From Achromobacter sp. RTa (GTDB lineage Bacteria; Pseudomonadota; Gammaproteobacteria; Burkholderiales; Burkholderiaceae_B), in the NCBI RefSeq assembly GCF_000757485.1, contig NZ_JPYO01000046.1, positions 363,203 to 427,202 of the forward strand: DNA of 64,000 nucleotides. The letters run 5' to 3'. Below are positions 1-8,418 of this stretch, piece after piece. The notes beneath the pieces are model-generated. The model saw only the letters and a list, made by a program, of their open reading frames with translations, did not search any database and was not told the DNA's origin. Position 1 is the first letter of the stretch. Every line of letters begins with the position of its first letter. Both the position numbers and the translations under genes were made by a program.

Positions 1-566
1 AGCTTGTCCAGGTCCTGCGCGGTGGGGCGCTGGTTGTTCTCGCCCAGCGAGATGTACAGATAGCCCTTGCGGTCGAACACCAGCCGCGACCCGTAGTGCA
101 GGCCGGACGAGAGCTTTGGCTCCTGGCGGAACAGCACGCGGAAGCCCTCCAGCGCCGTGCCGTCGTCCGACAGGCGCCCGCGCCCCACGGCGGTGCCGCT
201 CTTGGAGCCGTCGGCCTCGGCATACGACAGGTAGACATAGCGGTCGTTGGCGAAATCGGGAGAGAGCACGACGTCGAGCAGGCCGCCCTGCCCCTGCGCC
301 GCCACCTTGGGCAGACCGCTCAGAGGCTTGGACAGGCCGCCCGCCGCGCGCAGCAGCCGCAGGCTGCCGGAACGCTCCGTGATCAGCATGCCGCCGCCAG
401 GCAGGAAGGCCATCGACCAGGGATGGTCCAGCCCGCCAGCTACCGACGTGACGCGGGCCGCTACCGAGGGAGGCTCCGAGGCCGCGCGCGTCGGCGCGGC
501 CAATGCCGCCGACAGGCTCAGGAACAGGAAGAAAGCGCGCGTGCTCGCGGCGGGGCTTGGCGGCAT
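1..566 (-). CDS. PQQ-dependent aldose sugar dehydrogenase-like secreted protein (partial, 3' end outside window)
   Basis: Reading the minus strand from the ATG at 566 gives a signal peptide (hydrophobic run FFLFLSLSAALAA after an Arg, then APTRA) followed by a sequence typical of the soluble aldose sugar dehydrogenase (YliI/Asd) family: VTSVAGGLDHPWSMAFLPGG, then LITERSGSLRLL, GGLLDVVLSPDFA, YVYLSYAE and LVFDRKGYLYISLGE. Known members are periplasmic six-bladed beta-propellers that oxidise aldoses with PQQ and calcium. A GGAG lies six bases before the ATG at 566; the ATG at 572 is too close to it. Only about 188 residues are inside the window, so the catalytic His and Arg of the later blades cannot be checked. 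It is divergent from the GST gene, with about 150 bases between them. Confidence 0.8.
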   Translation of the reverse strand, partial: MPPSPAASTRAFFLFLSLSAALAAPTRAASEPPSVAARVTSVAGGLDHPWSMAFLPGGGMLITERSGSLRLLRAAGGLSKPLSGLPKVAAQGQGGLLDVVLSPDFANDRYVYLSYAEADGSKSGTAVGRGRLSDDGTALEGFRVLFRQEPKLSSGLHYGSRLVFDRKGYLYISLGENNQRPTAQDLDK

Positions 567-717
567 GGTCATCTCCGGCGGCAACTGGTTTGAATGCGTC
601 GTGGCGGGCGCAGCGCATGGCCCGGCACGCCGGAAGCCCCGCGGGCGGACGCGCGGGTGGCGTACCATATCGGCCAAGGACGGGGCTCCCGTCCTTCCTC
701 CCAGGAGACTCCATCAC

Positions 718-1329
718 ATGAAACTGTACTACATGCCCGGCGCGTGCTCGCTGGCCTCGCACATCGTCCTCGAATGGATCGGCAAGCCCTACGAAACGCA
801 CAAGCTCAGCCGCGACGAACTGAAAGGCCCCGAGTTCCTGAAGGTCAATCCGCTGGGCGCGGTGCCGGCGCTGTCGGACGGCGACTGGACGATCACGCAG
901 AACGCCGCCATCCTGGAACACCTGGCCGAACAGGCCCCGCAGTCCGGGCTGATGGGCGACGGCACTGCCCGCGCGCGCGCCGAGGTGCGCCGCTGGCTCG
1001 GCTTCATCAATTCCGACGTCCACAAGACCTTCTCGATGATCTTCGGCGCGCCGCGCTTCGTGTCGGAGGAAGGCGCCCAGAAGGAATTGGCCGGCTCCGC
1101 CTCCAGGCTGCTGACCAGGCTCTTCTCGCAACTGGACGCGCAACTGGCCGGCAAGCCCTACCTCACCGGCGAGGCGCCCTCCATTGCCGATGCCTATCTG
1201 TACGTGGTGCTGCGCTGGGCCCGCGCCAAGGAAGTGGATCTGTCGGGGCAAGACAACCTGGCGGCCTTCTTCAAGCGCATGGAAGCCGACAAGGGCGTGC
1301 AGACCGCGCTGGCGGCGGAAGGCCTGTAA
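718..1329 (+). CDS. Beta-class glutathione S-transferase
   Basis: 203 residues, the usual length of a bacterial beta-class GST. The N-terminus MKLYYMPGACSLASHIVLEW carries the conserved cysteine (Cys10) of the beta class, and VNPLGAVPAL with TQNAAILEHLAE forms the glutathione-binding thioredoxin fold with its cis-Pro. The second half is the all-helical C-terminal domain, including PSIADAYLYVVLRW. Known relatives conjugate or reduce electrophiles in the cytoplasm. AGGAG lies nine bases before the chosen ATG; longer in-frame extensions run into the divergent promoter region and are not supported. It stands alone, with the LysR gene converging from the other strand. The substrate cannot be told from sequence. 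Confidence 0.9.
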   Translation: MKLYYMPGACSLASHIVLEWIGKPYETHKLSRDELKGPEFLKVNPLGAVPALSDGDWTITQNAAILEHLAEQAPQSGLMGDGTARARAEVRRWLGFINSDVHKTFSMIFGAPRFVSEEGAQKELAGSASRLLTRLFSQLDAQLAGKPYLTGEAPSIADAYLYVVLRWARAKEVDLSGQDNLAAFFKRMEADKGVQTALAAEGL

Positions 1330-1358
1330 GCGGCAAGCCGGGCGCCCCGCGGTCCGGA

Positions 1359-2324
1359 TCAGCCGACGCCAGCCGGAATTTCCGCCAGATCGGGCGGCGC
1401 CCCATCCTCCAGCGTCTTCTTGACGGCCGCCAGGAAGCGCCTGGCCAGCAAAGGCGGCGCGCTCAGGTTCGAGTGGGTAGCCCAGATATCCACGTACGCC
1501 GCCGGCAGTATCGGCCGCAGCACCATACGGGCGGCCTGATCGGGCGTGACGCACCAGGCGTCCACCAGCGCCGGTCCCAGCCCCTGCTGCACGAACGAGC
1601 AGGCGGTCACCGGAGAATGCACCTCCACCGCCGCCGGACAGGCGCCGCGCTCTCCGAAGAACGGCTTGAGCGCCCGCGCCAGCGGCGTATCGCCGGGATA
1701 GCCTATCCAGGCCGCCGTCGAAAAATCCTCCGGACGCACTACTTCCCTGCCCGCCAGCGGATGCGCCGCGGGCAGCGCGCAGATCACCGGCACCTGCGCC
1801 AGCCGCACCGAGGTCAGGTTGGGATGATCCGGCGGTTGCATCGAAATTCCGATGTCCGCCTGCCCCGACAGGAAATAGGCGGCCAACTCGTCGAAGGTCA
1901 CGCTGCGGTAATCCACGCGCGCGTCGGCATTGCGGTTGCGGAAGCGGTCCAGCGCCATCGGGATCAGCCGCTGGCCGAAGCTGGCGCTGGCGACGATCTT
2001 CAGCATGCCGGCGCCCGATTGCGCCAGGCTGGCGGCCAGGTCGTTCACCCGCTGGATGCCGCCATACACCTGCTCCACCTCGGCATACAGCCGCCGCGCC
2101 TCGGCGGTGGGCGACAAACGGCTTTTCACTCGCTCGAACAACCGATAGCCCAGGCGGCTCTCGGTCAACGCGAGCACCCGGCTGACGGCGGGCTGCGACA
2201 CATGCAGCATCCGCCCCGCGCCGCTGATCGAACCCGACATCATGATGGCCCGGAACACTTCGATCTGCCTCAGGTTCAGCGGCCGTCCGGCAGTCGGTCC
2301 CACCTCGTCCGCATAGGCGTACAT
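1359..2324 (-). CDS. LysR-family transcriptional regulator
   Basis: 321 residues from the ATG at 2324; a GTG at 2351 would add nine residues. The N-terminal winged helix-turn-helix is clear: LNLRQIEVFRAIMMSGSISG, then AGRMLHVSQPAVSRVL and LGYRLFER. The remainder fits the periplasmic-binding-protein-like effector domain, with ADIGISMQPPDHPNLT and the FVQQGLGPALVDAWCV stretch. It is divergent from the binding-protein/deacylase/racemase cassette across an intergenic region of about 137 bases, the usual arrangement for a LysR protein that activates its neighbour in response to the pathway substrate. That regulatory link is inference from position. The effector is unknown. Confidence 0.92.
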   Translation of the reverse strand: MYAYADEVGPTAGRPLNLRQIEVFRAIMMSGSISGAGRMLHVSQPAVSRVLALTESRLGYRLFERVKSRLSPTAEARRLYAEVEQVYGGIQRVNDLAASLAQSGAGMLKIVASASFGQRLIPMALDRFRNRNADARVDYRSVTFDELAAYFLSGQADIGISMQPPDHPNLTSVRLAQVPVICALPAAHPLAGREVVRPEDFSTAAWIGYPGDTPLARALKPFFGERGACPAAVEVHSPVTACSFVQQGLGPALVDAWCVTPDQAARMVLRPILPAAYVDIWATHSNLSAPPLLARRFLAAVKKTLEDGAPPDLAEIPAGVG

Positions 2325-2461
2325 ATCCACTTTTCCCCGTCCCAGTCGCACCGAATCGATAACTGCCGATTATAGGTTTTCGACATTTTTCGATGACGGC
2401 CCGCCCCGGCCTCGGGTGTAACCTGCCGGCCTCTACCACAACAGAATCAGGGGAATCCATC

Positions 2462-3439
2462 ATGCGCAACCGTATCTTCCGCGGCCTTTCTGCGCTGGCG
2501 CTTGGCGCCGCGCTGTCGGCCACCGCCGCCGCCGGCGCCTATCCCGACAAGCCCATCACCTTCGTGGTCCCGTCCGCGGCCGGCGGCTCGCCCGACGTGC
2601 TGTCGCGCCTGATCACGACCCAGCTCGCGCGCGACACCGGCGCCACCCTGGTGATCGAGAACCGTCCCGGCGCGGCCGGCAACATCGGAATCGCGCTGGT
2701 GAAGCGCGCCGCGGCGGACGGCTATACGGTGGGCTACGGCAACATCAACACGCTGGCGGTGAACCGCTCGCTGTTCAAGCGCCTGCCCTACGACGTGGAC
2801 CAGGACCTGACGCCCGTCGCCCATCTGTTCGACCTGTACAACGCGCTGATCGTGCCGGCCGACTCGCCGATCAAGAGCGTGCAGGACCTGATCGACCGCG
2901 CCCGCAAGGAGCCCGGCCGCCTGTCTTACGGCGCCTCCGGCGTGGGCACCACCGGCCACATGGGCGGCGAACTCTTCAAGAGCATGGCCAAGGTCGACGT
3001 GATGTTCATTCCGTACAACGGCGGCCCTGCCGCCATCCAGGATCTGCTGGGCGGGCGCCTGGACTACCTGTTCGTGAACACCTCTGAGGCGGCGCCGCTG
3101 GTCGCCAGCGGCAAGGTGCGCGCCATCGGCGTCAGCAGCCTGAAGCGCCTGCCCATGATGCCGGACGTGCCGACGCTCGACGAGGCCGGCGTGAAAGGCT
3201 ACGAAACGGTCTCGTGGGGCGGCGTGGTCGCGCCCAAGGGCACCCCCGACGACGTGGTCGCCACGTTGAACGCCGCGATCCAGAAGGCGCTGCAGGCCCC
3301 CGACGTGCGCACCGGACTGGCCACGCTGGGCGCCGAGCCGGCCGGCGGATCGCCCGCCGAGTTCAAGCATCTGATCGACCGCGAAACCGCCAAGTGGCGC
3401 CAGATCATCGAATCCGCCGGCATCGAGAAGCTCGACTGA
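2462..3439 (+). CDS. Bug-type (tripartite tricarboxylate family) periplasmic solute-binding protein
   Basis: 325 residues from the ATG at 2462, preceded by AGGGGA. A signal peptide (MRNRIFRGLSALALGAALSA, then TAAAGA) precedes the family start YPDKPITFVVPSAAGGSPDV. Other family hallmarks are VIENRPGAAGNIG, YGASGVGTTGHMGGELF, PYNGGPAAIQDLLGGRLDY, and the C-terminal VAPKGTPDDVVATLNAAI. These proteins bind carboxylated solutes in the periplasm and are greatly expanded in Bordetella-type bacteria. Most, as here, lack adjacent TctA/TctB membrane genes. The deacylase starts two bases after its stop codon, so the two are probably translated together, and the ligand may be an N-acyl-D-amino acid (inference). 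Confidence 0.9.
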   Translation: MRNRIFRGLSALALGAALSATAAAGAYPDKPITFVVPSAAGGSPDVLSRLITTQLARDTGATLVIENRPGAAGNIGIALVKRAAADGYTVGYGNINTLAVNRSLFKRLPYDVDQDLTPVAHLFDLYNALIVPADSPIKSVQDLIDRARKEPGRLSYGASGVGTTGHMGGELFKSMAKVDVMFIPYNGGPAAIQDLLGGRLDYLFVNTSEAAPLVASGKVRAIGVSSLKRLPMMPDVPTLDEAGVKGYETVSWGGVVAPKGTPDDVVATLNAAIQKALQAPDVRTGLATLGAEPAGGSPAEFKHLIDRETAKWRQIIESAGIEKLD

Positions 3440-3441
3440 AC

Positions 3442-4908
3442 ATGACCATGTCCCGCTTGCAGGCTGACTTCATCGTGGCCGGCGCCACGCTCATCGACGG
3501 CTCGGGCGGCCCCGCCCGCCGGGGAGACCTGGCGGTGCTGGGCGAGCGTATCGTGGCCGTGGGCGGCTTCGCCCATCCCGCCGGCGTGCCGGTGATCGAC
3601 GCCCGGGGCCTGGTCCTGGCGCCCGGCTTCATCGACTCCCACACCCACGACGACGGCTACCTGCTGGCGCATCCCGACATGCTGCCCAAGGTGTCGCAGG
3701 GCATCACCACGGTCGTCACGGGCAATTGCGGGATCAGCCTCGCGCCGCTGGCGCGCACGGAGATTCCGCAGCCGCTGGACCTGCTGGGCCCGGCCGCGCT
3801 GTTCCGCTACGGCACGTTCCGCGCCTGGATGGACGCCCTGCGCCAGACGCCGGCGGCGGTCAACGTGGTGCCCCTGGTGGGCCACACCACGCTGCGCGTG
3901 GCCGTCATGCAGGACACCTCGCGCGCCGCCGACGAGCGCGAACGCGCCGCCATGCGCGAACTGCTGGCGCAGGCGCTGGACGCCGGCGCCTTCGGCGTCT
4001 CGACCGGAACGTTCTATCCGCCGGCCAGCGCCGCGCCCACGTCCGAAATCATCGACGTCTGCGCGCCGCTGCGCGGCCGCCCCGGCATCTACGCCACCCA
4101 TTTGCGCGACGAGGCGGACCATATCGTCCCGGCGATGGAGGAAGCGCTGCTCATCGGCCGCGAACTGGGCTGCCGCGTCGTGTTCTCGCACCACAAGCTG
4201 GCGGGAGAGCGTAATCACGGCCGCAGCCGCGAAACGCTGGACCTCATCAGCCGCGCCGCCGCCTCGCAGCCCGTCTGCCTGGACTGCCATCCCTATCCGG
4301 CCACCTCGACGATGCTGCGGCTGGACCGGGCGCGGCTGGCCAGCCGCACGATGATCACCTGGTCCAAGGGGCATCCGGAGGCCACCGGCCGCGATTTCAG
4401 CGAAGTCATGGCCGAACTGGGGCTGGACGACGAGGCCGCCATCGCTCGCCTGGCGCCGGCCGGCGCGATCTATTTCCTGATGGATCCGGAGGACGTCAAC
4501 CGCATCTTCACGCATCCGCTGACGATGGTGGGCTCCGACGGCCTGCCCTTCGATCCGCATCCGCATCCCCGCCAATGGGGCACCTTCACCAACGTGCTGC
4601 GCGCGATGGTGCGCGAACAGCAGCTGCTGTCGCTGGAGTCCGCCATCCACAAAATGACCGGCCTGGCCGCGGACCAATACGGCATCGCCGAGCGCGGCCG
4701 GCTGCGCGAGGGGTATCATGCTGACTTGGTGCTGTTCGATCCCGCCACGGTAAGCGATGTGGCCACTTTTTCAGCTCCCATTCAGGCAAGCCAGGGCATC
4801 CAGTCGGTATGGGTCAATGGCAAGCGCGTATGGGACGGGGAACGGACAGGCGCCGAACGCCCGGGCCAGGTTCTGGCGCCGGGTGCCGCATTACCTCGGA
4901 GTGAATAA
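3442..4908 (+). CDS. N-acyl-D-amino-acid deacylase (D-aminoacylase, amidohydrolase superfamily)
   Basis: 488 residues, the usual length of the family. The N-terminus DFIVAGATLIDGSGGPARRG and the metal-site motif GFIDSHTHDDGYLL are typical of the D-aminoacylase group, followed by QGITTVVTGNCGISLAP. Further metal or substrate residues are expected in YATHLRDEAD and VFSHHKLAGERNHGRS, and the VGSDGLPFD segment supplies the catalytic Asp. The enzyme would hydrolyse N-acyl-D-amino acids to a free D-amino acid and a fatty or acetic acid. The start is ATG 3442 (or 3448), two bases after the upstream stop, which implies translational coupling. It sits between a Bug receptor and an Asp/Glu racemase, which favours N-acyl-D-Asp or D-Glu as substrate (inference). 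Confidence 0.88.
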   Translation: MTMSRLQADFIVAGATLIDGSGGPARRGDLAVLGERIVAVGGFAHPAGVPVIDARGLVLAPGFIDSHTHDDGYLLAHPDMLPKVSQGITTVVTGNCGISLAPLARTEIPQPLDLLGPAALFRYGTFRAWMDALRQTPAAVNVVPLVGHTTLRVAVMQDTSRAADERERAAMRELLAQALDAGAFGVSTGTFYPPASAAPTSEIIDVCAPLRGRPGIYATHLRDEADHIVPAMEEALLIGRELGCRVVFSHHKLAGERNHGRSRETLDLISRAAASQPVCLDCHPYPATSTMLRLDRARLASRTMITWSKGHPEATGRDFSEVMAELGLDDEAAIARLAPAGAIYFLMDPEDVNRIFTHPLTMVGSDGLPFDPHPHPRQWGTFTNVLRAMVREQQLLSLESAIHKMTGLAADQYGIAERGRLREGYHADLVLFDPATVSDVATFSAPIQASQGIQSVWVNGKRVWDGERTGAERPGQVLAPGAALPRSE

Positions 4909-4909
4909 C

Positions 4910-5653
4910 GTGAATACCTATTCCCAGGGTTGTTACCTGGGTGTACTGGGCGGAATGGGCCCCATGGCCGGCGCGGCCTTCGCCCTACGCCTGGCGGCGC
5001 TGACGCCCGCCGATGTCGACCAGCAGCACATCCCCACCCTGCTGCGCAACGACCCCCGCATTCCCGACCGTTCCAGCGCCTACATGGCGGGCGGCGAGAA
5101 TCCCCTGCCCCACATGGTCGAGGGCGTGCGCTTCCTCGAGCGGGCCGGCGCGCAACTCATCGCCATCCCGTGCAACACGGCCCATCTCTGGTACGACGAG
5201 ATCGCCGCGTCCACGAACCTGCCTGTGCTGCACATCATCCAGGCAGTCATCGAAGACCTGCGCCGCCTGGGCCTGCCCAAGGGCCGCATCGGCCTGATGG
5301 GCACCGCCGCCACCCTCAAGCTGGGCCTGTACCAGCGGCACCTGGAAGCCCATGGCTACGAATGCATCGTGCCGGACGACGATGAGGTCGAGCGCTACTG
5401 CATGGGCTCCATCCGCGCCGTCAAGGGCAACCAGCTGGAAGAGGCTTTCGCCCCGGCCGCCGAATGCATCGCCCGCCTGCGCGCCCGCGGGGCCGACGCG
5501 GTGGTGCTGGGCTGCACGGAACTGCCGCTGGCCGTGCCGCACGCGCTGCGCCCTAGCCTGGGCGTCACGCTGACGGACTCCATCGATGCGCTGGCCCGCG
5601 CCGCAATCGCGCATTACCAGGCCGACGAGCCGCGGGAATTGATCGCCGCCTGA
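4910..5653 (+). CDS. Aspartate/glutamate racemase family protein
   Basis: 247 residues from a GTG start at 4910, preceded by GGAG with eight-base spacing; the upstream deacylase stops two bases earlier. YLGVLGGMGPMAG is the classic N-terminus of aspartate racemases. The two catalytic cysteines are in AIPCNTAHLWYDE and VLGCTELPLAVP. The enzyme would interconvert D- and L-aspartate or glutamate without a cofactor, turning the D-amino acid released by the upstream deacylase into a usable L-form. It is the last gene of this plus-strand cassette. An apparent longer frame beginning at 4757 overlaps the deacylase and is not supported. Confidence 0.88.
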   Translation: MNTYSQGCYLGVLGGMGPMAGAAFALRLAALTPADVDQQHIPTLLRNDPRIPDRSSAYMAGGENPLPHMVEGVRFLERAGAQLIAIPCNTAHLWYDEIAASTNLPVLHIIQAVIEDLRRLGLPKGRIGLMGTAATLKLGLYQRHLEAHGYECIVPDDDEVERYCMGSIRAVKGNQLEEAFAPAAECIARLRARGADAVVLGCTELPLAVPHALRPSLGVTLTDSIDALARAAIAHYQADEPRELIAA

Positions 5654-5663
5654 TGGGCTGGCG

Positions 5664-5690
5664 AAAAAAAAAGCGCATCTTGCGATGCGC
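5664..5690 (-). terminator. Rho-independent terminator of the liv operon
   Basis: A 7-bp perfect stem (GCGCATC at 5673-5679 with GATGCGC at 5684-5690, loop TTGC) is followed on the minus strand by nine T residues (the A run at 5664-5672). It lies 27 bases beyond the livF stop and ends the minus-strand transporter operon. It may also block readthrough between the converging racemase and liv units. Confidence 0.9.
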
Positions 5691-5717
5691 CCCAATATCC
5701 CTTCGCGGGGATAGCGG

Positions 5718-6422
5718 TCAACCGCCCAGGTACGCCTTGCGCACCTGGTCGTTGACCAGCAAGTTGGCGCCCGTGTCCTGCAGCACGACGCGGCCGTTCT
5801 CCAGCACGTAGCCGCGGTCGGCCACGCCCAAGGCCTTGTTCGCGTTCTGTTCCACCAGGAACACCGTCACGCCCTGCTCCCGGATCTCGCGGATGATGTC
5901 GAAGATCTGCGCGATCACCAGCGGGGCCAGGCCCAGCGTGGGCTCGTCCAGCAGCAGCAGGCGCGGACGCGTCATCAGCGCGCGGCCGATCGCAAGCATC
6001 TGCTGCTCGCCGCCCGACATCAGCCCGGCCCGCTGGCTGGCCCGCTCCTTCAGGCGCGGGAACAGGCCGTAGACGTGGTCGATGCCCGCCTCGATCTCTT
6101 CGCGCTTCGAGAAGAAGCCGCCCATCATCAGGTTCTCGGCCACCGTCAGGTCCTTGAAGACCCGCCGCCCTTCGGGCGAAATGGCGATGCCGCTACGCAT
6201 GATGTGGTGCGTGTCCTTGTGGGTGATGTCCTCGCCCTCGAACGTGATCCTGCCCTCTCTTGCGCGGGGGTTGCCGCAAGCCGTCATCAGCAAGGTCGTC
6301 TTGCCGGCGCCATTGGCCCCGATCAGCGTGACGATCTCGCCCTTGTTGACGTCCACCGACACCCCGTTCAGCGCCTGGATGGCGCCGTAGTAGGTATGTA
6401 TGTTTTCCAGCTTAAGCATCAT
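5718..6422 (-). CDS. livF: Branched-chain amino acid ABC transporter ATP-binding protein LivF
   Basis: 234 residues beginning MMLKLENIHTYYGAIQALNG. Walker A is GANGAGKTT, the ABC signature is MSGGEQQMLAIGRALM, and Walker B is LLLLDEPTLGLAP, a string typical of LivF; the switch histidine is at VFLVEQNANKAL, where the expected His is replaced by Gln-Asn as usual in LivF proteins. It would pair with LivG to power LivHM in the inner membrane. Its ATG (6422-6420) overlaps the livG stop as ATGA, so the two are translationally coupled. It is the last gene of the operon, ending at the terminator at 5664-5690. Confidence 0.95.
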   Translation of the reverse strand: MMLKLENIHTYYGAIQALNGVSVDVNKGEIVTLIGANGAGKTTLLMTACGNPRAREGRITFEGEDITHKDTHHIMRSGIAISPEGRRVFKDLTVAENLMMGGFFSKREEIEAGIDHVYGLFPRLKERASQRAGLMSGGEQQMLAIGRALMTRPRLLLLDEPTLGLAPLVIAQIFDIIREIREQGVTVFLVEQNANKALGVADRGYVLENGRVVLQDTGANLLVNDQVRKAYLGG

Positions 6423-7186
6423 TCCTCCCCGAGGTACGCCTTGATGACGCGCTCGTCGTTGCGCACCTGCTCGGGGGTGCCGGTAGTGATGGGCTTGCCG
6501 TGCTCCATGACGAGGATGCGGTCGGAAATGCCCATGATCAGGCTCATGTCGTGTTCGATCAGCAGGACCGCCACGCCGAACTCGCGCCGCAGCTGGTCGA
6601 TCAGCGACTGCAGGTCGCGCTTCTCCTGGGGATTCAGGCCCGCTGCCGGCTCGTCCAGCATCAGCAGGCGCGGCTTGGTGATCATGCAGCGGGCGATCTC
6701 CAGCCGGCGCTGGTGGCCGTAGGCCAGGTTGCCCGCCTCGCGGTTGGCGAACTCCCGCAGCCCCATGAAATCCAGCCACTGGGCCGCGCGCGACAGCGCG
6801 TCGGCTTCGGACTGGCGATAGGACTTCAGCTTGAGCAGGCCCGGCAGCAGCCGCGATTCCACCTGGGTGTGCTGGGCCACCAGCAGGTTCTCCAGCACGG
6901 TCAGCTGCTTGAACAGCCGCACGTTCTGGAACGTGCGGACCAGGCCATGGCGCGCCACCTTGTGGCTGGGCAGGCCGGTGATGGCCTGGCCGTCCATGGT
7001 GATCTCGCCCGCCGTCGGCGAATAGAAGCCGCCCACGCAGTTGAACACCGTGGTCTTGCCCGCCCCGTTGGGGCCGATGATGGCGAAAACCTCGTCGGAT
7101 TTGACTTCGAACGCCACGCTGTCCACGGCCAGCAGGCCGCCGAACCGCATGGTGAGCCCGGAAACTTTCAGCAATGCCTCGCTCAT
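6419..7186 (-). CDS. livG: Branched-chain amino acid ABC transporter ATP-binding protein LivG
   Basis: 255 residues from the ATG at 7186, which overlaps the livM stop as ATGA. Motifs are Walker A GPNGAGKTT, the LivG-specific RTFQNVRLFKQLTVLENLLV, signature LAYGHQRRLEIARCM, Walker B LLMLDEPAAGLNP and switch region LLIEHDMSLIMG. The C-terminal VIKAYLGEE is the usual LivG ending. Known partners are LivF in the ATPase dimer and LivH/LivM in the membrane. The long frame reaching to 7681 is an upstream out-of-context extension inside livM and is not the real start. Confidence 0.95.
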   Translation of the reverse strand: MSEALLKVSGLTMRFGGLLAVDSVAFEVKSDEVFAIIGPNGAGKTTVFNCVGGFYSPTAGEITMDGQAITGLPSHKVARHGLVRTFQNVRLFKQLTVLENLLVAQHTQVESRLLPGLLKLKSYRQSEADALSRAAQWLDFMGLREFANREAGNLAYGHQRRLEIARCMITKPRLLMLDEPAAGLNPQEKRDLQSLIDQLRREFGVAVLLIEHDMSLIMGISDRILVMEHGKPITTGTPEQVRNDERVIKAYLGEE

Positions 7187-8418
7187 TTGGCCAGCTCCAC
7201 GTGGGGACGCTTCATGGGCAACAACCCCTGCGGACGCCACATCATCATCAACACCATCACCAGACCGAACATCAGCATCCGGTACTCGGCGAACTCGCGG
7301 GCCACTTCCGGCAACACCGTCAGCAGCACGGCCGCGAGGATCACGCCCACTTGCGAGCCCATGCCGCCGAGCACCACGATGGCCAGGATGAGCGCGGACT
7401 CGATGAACGTGAAGGACTCGGGGTTCACCATGCCCTGGCGCGCCGCGAAGAACGCGCCGCCAAAGCCGGCGAACATGGCGCCCAGCGTGAACGCGGACAG
7501 CTTGATGCGCGTGGGGTTCAGCCCCAGCGAGCGGCACGCGATCTCGTCTTCGCGCAGGGCTTCCCAGGCGCGGCCGACCGGCATGCGGATCAGGCGCGTC
7601 GACACGAACAGCGTGACCAGCGCGAGCAGCAATGCCATCAGGTACAGATAGATCACCATGTGCTGGTTCTGGAACGTCCATCCCATGAATTCATGGAACG
7701 TCGTGCCTCCTTCCTCGCTGGCGCGGCGCGTCATTTCCATGCCGAACACCGTCGGCTTCGGAATGCCGGAGATGCCGTCGGGGCCGCCCGTCAGCGTGTT
7801 CAGGTTGATCAGCAGCAGGCGGATCATCTCGCCGAAGCCCAGCGTCACGATGGCCAGGTAATCGCCGCGCAGCCGCAACACCGGAAAGCCCAGGATGAAT
7901 CCGAACAGCGCCGCCATCGCGCCCGAGAACGGCAGCGCTTCCCAGAAGCTCCAGCCGCCCCAGTGGTACAGCAAGGCGTAGGTATAGGCGCCCACGGCAT
8001 AGAAGCCGACGAAGCCCAGGTCCAGCAGGCCGGCGAAGCCGACGACGATGTTCAGGCCCAGGCCGAGCATCACGTAGATCAGCACCAGCGTGGCGATGTC
8101 CACCGAACTGCGGCCGGCGAAGAATGGCCAGATCACCGCCACCGCCAGGAGCAGCAGCGCCAGCGGCTTGTGGGTCTTGACCGGCGCGGCCGGCAAGGTG
8201 GGCAGGCCCGTCTTCAGCTTCTGGAACGGCTTGGCGATCCAGGGCCGCAGCAACTGGAAGGCGAACACGATCGCGGCGGCGATGGCCACCAGCGACCAGT
8301 TCGCCTCCATGCTGGTGCGCGCGCCCTGGCGGATCAGTTGCAGGCCGAATACCGGGGTAACAATGACCGCCGTCAGCACGGCCGCCATCGTGGCGTTTTT
8401 CAGGTTGTTGTTCGACAT
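7183..8418 (-). CDS. livM: Branched-chain amino acid ABC transporter permease LivM
   Basis: 411 residues, rich in membrane helices. Family motifs include LNIVVGFAGLLDLGFVGFYA, LRGDYLAIVTLGFGEMIRLL and NLTGG-like NTLTGGPDGISGIP, plus the EAA-like loop MPVGRAWEALREDEIACRSL with GLNPTRIKLSAF. An N-terminal extension with two or three extra helices, as in many proteobacterial LivM proteins, precedes the core. Its ATG shares one base with the livH stop (TGATG), and its own stop overlaps the livG start, so the whole operon is tightly coupled. It forms the membrane channel with LivH. Confidence 0.95.
   Translation of the reverse strand: MSNNNLKNATMAAVLTAVIVTPVFGLQLIRQGARTSMEANWSLVAIAAAIVFAFQLLRPWIAKPFQKLKTGLPTLPAAPVKTHKPLALLLLAVAVIWPFFAGRSSVDIATLVLIYVMLGLGLNIVVGFAGLLDLGFVGFYAVGAYTYALLYHWGGWSFWEALPFSGAMAALFGFILGFPVLRLRGDYLAIVTLGFGEMIRLLLINLNTLTGGPDGISGIPKPTVFGMEMTRRASEEGGTTFHEFMGWTFQNQHMVIYLYLMALLLALVTLFVSTRLIRMPVGRAWEALREDEIACRSLGLNPTRIKLSAFTLGAMFAGFGGAFFAARQGMVNPESFTFIESALILAIVVLGGMGSQVGVILAAVLLTVLPEVAREFAEYRMLMFGLVMVLMMMWRPQGLLPMKRPHVELAK

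Noticed and set aside
247..1329. Longer start for the GST at 247 or a 593-codon frame at 594-2375
   Set aside because: Both run over the divergent promoter and neighbouring genes; the ATG at 718 has a good Shine-Dalgarno and gives the standard family length.
3199..4719. 506-codon antisense frame over the deacylase
   Set aside because: Shadow of the amidohydrolase gene; compositionally biased (Gly, Ala, Arg, Gln, His) and without motifs.
4757..4909. N-terminal extension of the racemase
   Set aside because: Would overlap about 150 bases of the deacylase; GTG 4910 has a well-spaced GGAG and begins at the family N-terminus.
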